Below, piece by piece: positions 1-5,176 of a stretch of DNA of 5,199 nucleotides. Under the pieces are notes generated by a model. It ran no database searches and was not told the DNA's origin. It saw only the letters and a program-made list of their open reading frames with translations. The stretch covers positions 1 through 5,199 of the forward strand of contig JAATVR010000688.1 of the NCBI GenBank assembly GCA_014523665.1. Direction: 5' to 3'. How positions within the stretch are numbered: the stretch's first letter is position 1; each line of letters starts with the position of its first letter. The DNA comes from Nitrososphaerales archaeon TH526. Its GTDB lineage: Archaea > Thermoproteota > Nitrososphaeria > Nitrososphaerales > Nitrososphaeraceae. A program made the position numbers and the translations under genes.

Positions 1-538
1 CGGCAGAGTAACTTGCCATGGCTTGATTGAATGTTCCTGCATAGTCTACATTTCTTTCCGCATAATTAAATATTTTATAGCCGTACTCACGCAGGAACGC
101 GTTTTGTTGACCGTCTTTTATCATCGCTGGCAGATGCTTCCAGATAGCATAATGTTCTGGTCCTTCCTCAAGTAACGCTATTCCTCTGAGAGATTGTATA
201 TGATCCTTGCTAAGTAACCTGCCTTGTGAAGTTAATGAGAACTTGTTGATGCCATCCTCGCTGTTGACTTCCTCCTTCAAAAACCCTAATTAACCTAGTG
301 CTCTCAATAGTCGATAAGTCAATTCATAATCAAGGTATAATCCGTTCGCTATATCAGAAGTGTTTTTAATGTCAGATTTAACATAGTCAAAAATACCCAG
401 TACTACTCCAGTATAGAGTATCTGGCTTCTCCATCTCCCAAATATGATATCTAACACTTTTTGATGGTCTGACTGCGGGACTGGATTTTCATCATTTTTG
501 TCTATTATATTGTTTTGCAATATGTGAACCCGATCCAA
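1..538 (-). pseudogene. O-methyltransferase-like gene, N-terminal part, interrupted by an in-frame stop (partial at left edge)
   Basis: The minus-strand reading frame begins at a TTG codon (536-538); no ATG precedes the first conserved segment, and the frame is closed upstream by TAA at 554-556. Residues about 20-82 (SDHQKVLDIIFGRW, QILYTGVVLGIFDYV, SDIANGLYLDYELTYRLLRALG) look like the winged-helix dimerisation domain of plant-type SAM-dependent O-methyltransferases. A TAA at 290-292 then ends the ORF, but the same frame continues without another stop for 96 codons to the edge (LGFLKEEV, FSLTSQGRLLS, GPEHYAIWKHLPAMIKDG, AGTFNQAMASYS), again as expected for this family. The SAM-binding domain would lie outside the window. 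The TATA-like sequence at 573-579 suits a start near 538. I infer a recent nonsense pseudogene. A sequencing error or translational readthrough is possible, because no other damage is visible. The family call comes from sequence character, not a search. The natural substrate cannot be told. Confidence 0.7.
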
Positions 539-572
539 TAAGAGTTTTAGACCTTAAAGGTTTTGTTTTGAG

Positions 573-579
573 TTTATAT
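573..579 (-). promoter_or_regulatory. TATA box for the methyltransferase-like gene
   Basis: On the minus strand the bases read ATATAAA within GGATATAAACT. The centre is near 576, so archaeal transcription would start about 25-27 nt downstream, near 549-551, giving a leader of roughly 11-13 nt before the TTG at 538. No Shine-Dalgarno sequence is seen in that leader. The assignment rests on motif and spacing only. Confidence 0.5.
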
Positions 580-726
580 CCTCTTAACTTTCGTCCTATT
601 CTTAGCAAACTAATCAGTCTTTATGATGGTTAACCACATTGAATAAGCCATCATACTACCAGGACATCAACAAACTGTATGTCATGTAGGCTGCCCTAGC
701 ATGACGTCCCTCGTGCTTAGAAAGAG

Positions 727-733
727 TATTAAA
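727..733 (+). promoter_or_regulatory. TATA box, leaderless spacing, for the secreted-protein gene
   Basis: TATTAAA is centred at 730, 27 bp before the A of the ATG at 757. That is the usual distance from an archaeal TATA box to the transcription start, so the message probably begins at or next to the start codon. The lack of any Shine-Dalgarno sequence before 757 agrees with a leaderless transcript. Confidence 0.55.
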
Positions 734-756
734 CCATACAGAACCATCATGACTAT

Positions 757-1179
757 ATGGAAAAAGTACTTCTTGAACTAGTTTTAAGCGCAGGTCTAGG
801 AATATTCCTTCTAAGCACGATGCAAGTGTCGGCTCAACAACCTTTAACAAAGGAGACCCTATCTGGAAATGTAACAGAAGCAGACGTTTCGATAGATCCT
901 ACTGCACCACTCCCGGCTAACGGGACGATAACAATTAGCACAGAAGGAGCAACAGATACAGACATGAACGGATTTCCACCTGAAGGGGTTCACGTGATTA
1001 TATCAAGTGATACGGTTACTGTAACGAATCAACCTGTAGATATTGGAACGGCTGAGGCAGGAAATGGTGGGACTGAATTAGGCGGTGGTTCTGATGAGGG
1101 GTTTGAATCAGGCGGTGGTTCTGATGAGGGGTTTGAATCAGGCGGTGGTTCTGATGAGGAGACTGAATCAGGTGGATGA
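757..1179 (+). CDS. Small secreted acidic protein with GGGSDEGFES repeats
   Basis: This 140-residue protein starts with a signal peptide: a hydrophobic stretch at about residues 4-20, then QVSA|QQ, with likely cleavage after Ala26. The mature part is Thr/Ser-rich with two N-glycosylation sequons (Asn38-Val-Thr and Asn55-Gly-Thr). Residues 60-95 look like short beta strands (VHVIISSDTVTVTNQPVDI). The C-terminus is three tandem decapeptides at 109-138 (two exact GGGSDEGFES, then GGGSDEETES), preceded by a looser GNGGTEL and ended by Gly-Gly. These repeats are strongly acidic and glycine-rich, like a flexible or cation-binding tail. There is no C-terminal membrane anchor. The start at 757 is supported by the signal peptide and the TATA box at 727-733. 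The protein is probably exported to the cell surface or medium. I do not recognise a named family and assign no function. Confidence 0.8.
   Translation: MEKVLLELVLSAGLGIFLLSTMQVSAQQPLTKETLSGNVTEADVSIDPTAPLPANGTITISTEGATDTDMNGFPPEGVHVIISSDTVTVTNQPVDIGTAEAGNGGTELGGGSDEGFESGGGSDEGFESGGGSDEETESGG
1081..1170 (+). repeat. 30-bp in-frame tandem repeat, three copies
   Basis: Units lie at 1081-1110, 1111-1140 and 1141-1170. The first two are identical over all 30 bp. The third differs only in the four-base stretch GGTT, read as AGAC (1160-1163), which changes Gly-Phe to Glu-Thr. Each unit encodes one decapeptide, so gain or loss of a unit keeps the reading frame. Identity at the DNA level points to recent duplication by slippage or recombination. 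Confidence 0.95.
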
Positions 1180-2010
1180 ATGTGGACAGGATTGGATGTG
1201 TGAGGAGTCAAAAATATAAAGAAAGTAGAATCAAAGTTCCGGTGTCTACTGAAGTACACTAAGCAATGACTGACTGGCCATCACGTGGCACGTCGGAAGG
1301 CACATCATAACTGTGTCAAAAGGTTTGAAGGTTCGTGTGAATCGAGCATCAAATGGCCGAAAGAATCAATCATAAGATCTACCTGAACAGCAACCACAAT
1401 TGGAGTTTCGAAATTGGAAAAGAAATACCTGGCAAGCGAAGTTAGTCTAATGATATAGCAGAAGTATTATGAACCCATGCAGTAGATGGACCCAATGGGG
1501 TTTGACATGACTCTAAAGTGTTTTTAAAATTTAACAAGGAGATCTAATCAACAGGACTTGCACCCATTTTCCCGCTATCTAGGTGCATCTTGATATCCTC
1601 TTTGCTAAGAATTAGTTTCCGGGCCAGATGAGAACATCTGTCGCTTCATATCTGGAATACCAAATTAACAATTGAGAGCAGAGTATCATCTGATCATGAT
1701 GCAATTATTATGCTGCCACTAGGCAATAATCTACAAAAGCCAATGATATCTAGACCTTCAATTAAACTTGAGTATTCAAATGTGCGATCTGGTGCCAAAT
1801 CCAAATGCGAGGGGATTGTTTTGAACAGCACAATAAAACTATCATCCGTAGCAATGATCATCAGAAGTTCTAAATCTCAGTCTATTCTTTATGATATACA
1901 TTGGACTAGAACTCGATGAAGATAATGTTAAATGATTTCTATTATGTTATTCGGAAGCTGGTTGTGTGGAATTGTAGGTAGTATGGCATGAGACTGGGAG
2001 ATAAAGGATA
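1180..2010. other. Gene-poor interval with no convincing gene
   Basis: About 830 bp hold no ORF that I can defend. A 30-codon ORF at 1353-1445 (beginning MAERINHKIY, with NWSFEIGKEIPG) looks protein-like in composition but lacks a promoter or ribosome site. A minus-strand stretch around 1316-1472 (with PIVVAVQVDLMID) has no start codon at its beginning. The plus-strand frame 1632-1916, with an ATG at 1710, encodes a basic, featureless peptide. Its end (SQSILYDIHWT) can be joined by one frameshift to LELDEDNVK and a stop near 1935, which could be the worn tail of an older gene. The interval contains copy 1 of the dispersed repeat at 1491-1521. The overall look is decayed coding DNA. Confidence 0.4.
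1491..1521 (+). repeat. Dispersed 31-bp direct repeat, copy 1
   Basis: The core is GGGTTTGACATGACTCTAAA. It matches 2440-2470 at 27 of 31 positions by direct comparison, with weaker similarity continuing on both sides (AT-rich downstream, GAGAT-like bases about 20 bp further). It lies in the gene-poor interval. Its role is unknown: regulator site, element end and worn duplication are all possible. Confidence 0.6.
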
Positions 2011-2214
2011 ATGGATAAATTTCAAAAGACCATTATTGTAGCTCTTTCAGTGACAGTTGCTTCTGTTTTTTTACTTTTCTGGTTTATCAATACATTTAGT
2101 GAACCGAACCTCAATGAAATTGGATTTGAAAACCAATCTTGTAGCTGCTCCAGTCCTAGTACCTGCCCTTATAGTCAAAGTTGTCACCGGCTATTGGGTA
2201 CAAACAGACCTTAG
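2011..2214 (+). CDS. Small single-span membrane protein with a Cys-spaced tail
   Basis: The 67-residue product has a short basic N-terminus (MDKFQK), one strong hydrophobic helix at about residues 8-27 (IIVALSVTVASVFLLFWFI), then a polar tail. Residues 43-58 hold four cysteines in the pattern C-x-C-x5-C-x5-C followed at once by His. This regular spacing could bind a metal or form disulfides. The helix may be an uncleaved signal anchor, placing the tail outside the cytoplasm. The start is supported by GGGAG at 1996-2000, ten bases upstream, a possible Shine-Dalgarno sequence; no good TATA box is seen at leaderless spacing. The next small ORF starts 45 bp downstream. I do not recognise a family. 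The short tail (LLGTNRP) could be a truncation of a longer protein. Confidence 0.55.
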   Translation: MDKFQKTIIVALSVTVASVFLLFWFINTFSEPNLNEIGFENQSCSCSSPSTCPYSQSCHRLLGTNRP

Positions 2215-2239
2215 TCTGTAAAATAAATCAGACTTAAGG
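2204..2239 (+). other. Two mutually exclusive hairpins over the stop codon of the small membrane protein gene
   Basis: ACAGAC (2204-2209) can pair with GTCTGT (2214-2219) over a four-base loop. Alternatively CCTTAGTCTG (2209-2218) pairs with CAGACTTAAGG (2229-2239) across a 10-base AT-rich loop, with one bulged base. Both use the same central GTCTG, so only one can form. No oligo-T tract follows directly, so this is not a standard archaeal terminator. It may be an RNA-processing or attenuation structure, or chance. Confidence 0.35.
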
Positions 2240-2259
2240 CTTTATTGGGATGATAGAAA

Positions 2260-2391
2260 ATGAAAAGGGATTTCATAAGAGGCAATAGGATTGGCCAAAT
2301 AGTTTCAAGCGATTATTCAAAAAATAGTGACTACATTGATAAGGTAATCTATAGACGGTATGGTCAGAACTGTGTTCTTATCACTGCCTAG
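2260..2391 (+). CDS. 43-residue hypothetical protein
   Basis: An ATG at 2260 opens a 43-codon frame ending at TAG 2389-2391. The product is basic and looks protein-like, with a helix-like middle (SSDYSKNSDYIDKVIYRRYG) and a hydrophobic end (CVLITA). No signal peptide or membrane span is seen. Supporting context: it follows the small membrane protein gene by 45 bp on the same strand, and an oligo-T tract at 2415-2421 begins 24 bp after its stop. There is no clear ribosome site or TATA box of its own, so it would have to be co-transcribed with the gene before it. I do not recognise the family. It could also be the end of a decayed larger gene. Confidence 0.4.
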   Translation: MKRDFIRGNRIGQIVSSDYSKNSDYIDKVIYRRYGQNCVLITA

Positions 2392-2403
2392 ATAATTCAA
2401 CCT

Positions 2404-2421
2404 AAAAATAGTTATTTTTTT
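2404..2421 (+). terminator. Oligo-T archaeal terminator
   Basis: AAAAAT (2404-2409) can pair with ATTTTT (2414-2419) over a four-base loop, and the strand then runs through seven consecutive T (2415-2421). Archaeal RNA polymerase terminates at oligo-T tracts without needing a strong hairpin. The position just after the small ORFs and before the recombinase gene suits the end of their transcript. Confidence 0.5.
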
Positions 2422-2439
2422 CTCAAATATCACGATAGG

Positions 2440-2470
2440 CCCAAGAGGGTTTGACAAGACTTTAAAGTGT
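2440..2470 (+). repeat. Dispersed 31-bp direct repeat, copy 2
   Basis: The core is GGGTTTGACAAGACTTTAAA. It matches 1491-1521 at 27 of 31 positions. This copy sits about 120 bp before the recombinase start and just after the oligo-T tract, so it could belong to the recombinase control region. The two copies lie in the same orientation 949 bp apart. Confidence 0.6.
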
Positions 2471-2543
2471 ATTAAATGATTCACGAGATTAAAAAAATAT
2501 AGATATTAGAAAATACTAAGGTTGTTGGAATGAGAATTCCCGA

Positions 2544-2585
2544 TACTCTAGAGTAGCAGAAATACTAGTTAGTGTATTAAACTAG
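2544..2585. promoter_or_regulatory. Palindromes before the recombinase gene
   Basis: TACTCTAGAGTA (2544-2555) is a perfect 12-bp palindrome. CTAGTT (2565-2570) and AACTAG (2580-2585) form a second inverted repeat around GTGTATTAA. Both lie within 50 bp of the ATG at 2593. A TATA-like TATTAAA at 2575-2581 is too close to the ATG for normal leaderless initiation, so it may not be the working promoter. Binding of a repressor, or of the recombinase itself, is an inference. Confidence 0.35.
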
Positions 2586-2592
2586 CGGGTTA

Positions 2593-3936
2593 ATGGAGCA
2601 ACTAAAGCAGCAGCGAGAGCAAGACGGATTACGTTCACGTACTATTATTGAATCCACAAAACTTAATCTCAATAGGACAATCTTTCAGGCTGACGAAGGC
2701 CATAACTCTAAACAGACTGCAGTCAAATACCGAAGCAACTTTCATTTGTTCCTAAATCATATCAAAATATATGATCTGGATGTTTTACTGGACTTAGGAA
2801 AGGAAGCAATACAGGTGTTAGTTATCAAATACGCCAGATCTCTAAGGGATAATCCGCGTATTGTCAGGGATAAAAAAACTGGACAAAACAGGGAAGAGAA
2901 GTATAGTTATGCCACAGTACACAGTCGGATTGCTTCCGTTTTATACTTCTTTGAGAATAATGATATCGAGTTAAACAGACGCAAGATTCGAAGGTATTAC
3001 CCACCAGACGAATCAACTAATGATGATAAACTCTACACTATAGAGCAAATCCAAACTATTCTCTCAGTCTGCGACTTAAGGACAAAGGCTATGATTCATC
3101 TTATGTTTTCATCAGGGGTTAGGATTGGGGCATTACATACTATGAGAATAGGTGATTTGATTCCGGTAACTTATCAGGGTCAAGACTTGTACAAGATTCG
3201 AGTTTATGCTAGGACTCGTGACGAGTATTATTCATTTGTAACCCCAGAATGCAGGAGGACTACTATAGATCCGTACTTAGATTATCGAAGGAGATGCCAA
3301 GAAAAACTTGAAGATGAATCACCATTATTCAGAAAGCAGTTTAATCGCTCTCTCATAAACAACCCTTATCCTCTATGTCATGGTGCGGTAATGAAAGTAG
3401 TTGACGACGCGATAAGTAAGGCAGGCGTCAAATCAAAAAGGATTATGCGGTCGCACGCTTTCCGTAAGGCGTACAAATCAAACTGCGAACAATCAGGTAT
3501 GAAATCAATAAATGTTGAGATGCTAATGGGTCATGATATCGGAGTATCTGGACACTACTATCGGCCAGCGGAATCTGATATACTCGAAGATTACATGACT
3601 CACGCAGCCGATGCCTTAACTATCTCTTCAGAGTATCGCCTAAAGAAACGCAATGAAGAGTTAGAGACTGGGACGGCTCAAAAGATTGCTCAGCAGGATG
3701 AAGAGATAACTGAGTTAAAGGCAGAGATGCACCAGATGGAAATAAAGAATCTTGAAATGTGGAAAAAAAGCCTAACAATAACGCTTCAAGGAATGGACAG
3801 ATTTGATGATGATACTCAAAGGTTAGACATACAGAATATCATATCCGGTTATGGTAGAAAGGGATTAGATGTTAGTGATCTGAATCAGGAATTTAGACGA
3901 TTAAAGCAAAAGCAGGTTAATAATTATCGGATTTAA
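2593..3936 (+). CDS. Tyrosine recombinase / integrase
   Basis: This 447-residue protein should catalyse site-specific DNA strand exchange through a covalent 3'-phosphotyrosine intermediate. Residues about 35-130 fit the helical core-binding (SAM-like) domain, and 145-335 the catalytic domain. Visible catalytic residues: Arg177 in SSGVRIGAL, His288-x-x-Arg291 in RSHAFRKAY, His314 in LMGHD, and Tyr323 in GHYYRP, nine residues after His314 as is usual. The beta-hairpin that normally carries the catalytic lysine reads YARTRDEYYSF, so an arginine (209 or 207) may stand in for it. Residues about 346-395 form a charged coiled-coil-like extension (KKRNEELETG, DEEITELKAEMHQMEIKN), longer than in minimal integrases and possibly used for multimerisation. 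The ORF has no internal damage. It ends 8 bp from the convergent Toprim-like gene. The style resembles recombinases of Nitrososphaeria, where such genes accompany integrated elements. No attachment site is visible. The start at 2593 is the only ATG near the N-terminus. Confidence 0.92.
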   Translation: MEQLKQQREQDGLRSRTIIESTKLNLNRTIFQADEGHNSKQTAVKYRSNFHLFLNHIKIYDLDVLLDLGKEAIQVLVIKYARSLRDNPRIVRDKKTGQNREEKYSYATVHSRIASVLYFFENNDIELNRRKIRRYYPPDESTNDDKLYTIEQIQTILSVCDLRTKAMIHLMFSSGVRIGALHTMRIGDLIPVTYQGQDLYKIRVYARTRDEYYSFVTPECRRTTIDPYLDYRRRCQEKLEDESPLFRKQFNRSLINNPYPLCHGAVMKVVDDAISKAGVKSKRIMRSHAFRKAYKSNCEQSGMKSINVEMLMGHDIGVSGHYYRPAESDILEDYMTHAADALTISSEYRLKKRNEELETGTAQKIAQQDEEITELKAEMHQMEIKNLEMWKKSLTITLQGMDRFDDDTQRLDIQNIISGYGRKGLDVSDLNQEFRRLKQKQVNNYRI

Positions 3937-3959
3937 TTAGCCCTTTATGCCAACCTGCT
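3911..3959. terminator. Inverted repeat spanning the convergent gene ends
   Basis: AGCAGGTT (3911-3918) and AACCTGCT (3952-3959) are exact reverse complements. They enclose both stop codons: TAA 3934-3936 on the plus strand and TAA 3945-3947 on the minus strand. The stem would be 8 bp with a 33-base AT-rich loop. T-rich bases follow on the minus strand (CTGCTTTTGCTTTAAT). A bidirectional termination or 3'-end structure is plausible but unproven. Confidence 0.35.
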
Positions 3960-4660
3960 GCCATCTCCCATCGTTACTCCATCTCCAGTTAGGTTTGTTT
4001 CTGCAATCTCTGTCAGTTTGCTTTTATCGTTGCCATAAATCTGTGTTTTCAGACCATATAGTTCAATGTTCGCTTGCCCGGGATAAGCAGACTTGCCTTT
4101 AATATTATATGCGTCTCGTACTCCTCAGAGGTTGTGAAGGGTAAACCATGACAGCCGCCGTTATTCGTACAATAAATGCATCCATGCAATACAAAGTCTG
4201 TGTCTGAAAGAATTTTCCCCCATTGTACGTCCTGCTTCTGTTTCTGCATTAGCTGCTGTTGATTTAGTTGGTGCTGTCCCTCACTAGATGATGGCGCATT
4301 TAACGCATCTATTTCGTATCCCTTACCAGTCTCAAAATCTGCGGGTAGACTATACTCTTGTATCTGCGATGATACCACCGCTATTCTCTTGAACTCTACA
4401 ATATCTGACAGTTCGAGGTCGTCCATATGTCACCGTATTTGTCATCGTCACCAAGATAGTTGAGATGGACAGCATCCCTTTCTCATTAGCAGTATCAAGA
4501 TCAGTATAGTAACGCTCCTTTTCCAACATACGACAGAGTTTCTCCATGCAACCCCATCCAAAATATCCCCGAATGTAAGCGACCTTTACATAGTGTCCCA
4601 TGGTAAGAGCGGCTACTGTCCCGGCTACCCGAATGTCTTAGGCTCCATTCCCCTTATCAT
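3945..4660 (-). pseudogene. Toprim-like protein with C-terminal zinc finger, broken by serial frameshifts
   Basis: On the minus strand one protein can be followed through several frames. A start at 4660 or 4648 (MIRGMEPKTFG) shifts near 4630 to VAGTVAALTMGHYVKVAYI and GYFGWGCMEKLCRMLEKE. Near 4480 it shifts to RDAVHLNYLGDDDKYGDIW, and near 4428 to DDLELSDIVEFKRIAVVSSQ and FETGKGYEIDALNA. It ends this frame with a finger (HGCIYCTNNGGCHG, TSEEYETH). Near 4105 it shifts to GKSAYPGQANIELYG and ends at TAA 3945-3947. All shifts are in the same direction, each equal to one lost base. The LGDDD segment followed by VEFKRIAV, IQEYSLP and YEIDAL resembles the Toprim fold of Spo11/TopoVI-A-like and phage-type proteins, so a role in DNA nicking or replication is inferred. 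The finger (Cys-x2-Cys, His, Tyr-Pro-Gly) matches small fingers common in Nitrososphaeria. No search was possible. Gln-rich residues (HQLNQQQLMQKQKQ) form a linker. Confidence 0.6.
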
Positions 4661-4780
4661 TGTATGAAAAATAGGATACCCTAGTATGTTTCTCTTGGAA
4701 ATCGCTAGTACTGTGGGGTATGACAAAATTGGTGGATAAGGAACATGTTGGTTGACTGTGTGAAAATGCAATACCCTATC

Positions 4781-5176
4781 TCATTCCTCGTCTTCTTCTG
4801 GTGACAACGTGTCTAGCATATTTCTGGCCTCCCCTTCGAATGCTTGCATGTCTGAGTCTTCTTCTACCGTCTTGGCCATGAGCATCTCATTTACCATTTT
4901 TTCTGTTGGAATCACTAATAGTGTTGGAATATCTTTCTCCCTTACTTCCTCTTCACTAGGTGACCAGTTCTCTAGCTCTCTTCTAATTTCGCTCTCTGTT
5001 GGTTTGGCCGCTTTGTCTGCAATTCTTGCAGCCCTTAGGAATAGGGCGCGTGTATTCTCTGGCAGTATGTTAAACTTTTCTCCAAAGTACTCTGTTGGTA
5101 ATGCTATGGCGCGGTCTATGTATTTGCGCTCTGGGAAGAATTCTTGTAGTTTTTGTACTATGAACTCTTCAAACAT
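4781..5176 (-). CDS. Acidic hypothetical protein, possibly 5'-partial
   Basis: The 131-residue frame starts at ATG 5174-5176 and ends at TGA 4781-4783. The frame stays open upstream to the window edge (LKVVKAK), so the true start may lie outside. No strong ribosome site precedes 5176. The N-terminal half is mixed helix-like (FEEFIVQKLQEFFPERKYID, ENTRALFLRAARIADKAAKP). The C-terminal half is highly acidic and ends in SPEEDEE, with ENWSPSEEEVREKDIPTLLV in the middle. No signal peptide, membrane span or metal motif is visible, which suggests a soluble cytoplasmic protein. It lies about 120 bp upstream of the Toprim-like gene on the same strand, so the two may be one transcript of an integrated element. 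I do not recognise the family. Clean codons and length make it a likely real gene. Confidence 0.75.
   Translation of the reverse strand: MFEEFIVQKLQEFFPERKYIDRAIALPTEYFGEKFNILPENTRALFLRAARIADKAAKPTESEIRRELENWSPSEEEVREKDIPTLLVIPTEKMVNEMLMAKTVEEDSDMQAFEGEARNMLDTLSPEEDEE

Larger units (their letters stand above)
539..756. promoter_or_regulatory. Divergent intergenic region with palindromes and CCATCAT motifs
   Basis: This interval separates the minus-strand methyltransferase-like gene from the plus-strand secreted-protein gene and should hold both promoters. It contains an 8-bp inverted repeat (TATGATGG 622-629 and CCATCATA 648-655), a perfect 10-bp palindrome TGGTTAACCA (627-636), and another CCATCAT at 744-750 just before the ATG at 757. 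The sequence AACCATCAT (742-750) is the exact reverse complement of 623-631. I see no convincing reading frame; the minus-strand frame that crosses 656-850 is an antisense shadow of the secreted-protein gene. A regulator-binding role is inferred. Confidence 0.4.

Noticed and set aside
656..850. Minus-strand ORF of 64 residues
   Set aside because: It overlaps the promoter and signal-peptide codons of the secreted-protein gene in antisense, has no promoter of its own, and lacks protein-like features.
1029..1259. Minus-strand ORF of 76 residues, rich in Pro and Ser
   Set aside because: It is the antisense reading of the 30-bp repeats, which yields a repetitive SSEPPPDSNP pattern by necessity.
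1456..1469. TAGCAGAAGTATTA resembling TAGCAGAAATACTA at 2554-2567
   Set aside because: The match is 12 of 14 bases, but it lies before one 31-bp repeat copy and after the other, so it does not extend that repeat and may be chance.
1710..1919. Plus-strand ORF of 69 residues as an intact gene
   Set aside because: No promoter, ribosome site or recognisable fold is seen; it is kept only as a possible remnant within the gene-poor interval.
4350..4601. 83-residue minus-strand ORF as a separate gene
   Set aside because: Its first half is the N-terminal part of the frameshifted Toprim-like protein, and its second half is out-of-frame sequence beyond the break near 4480.
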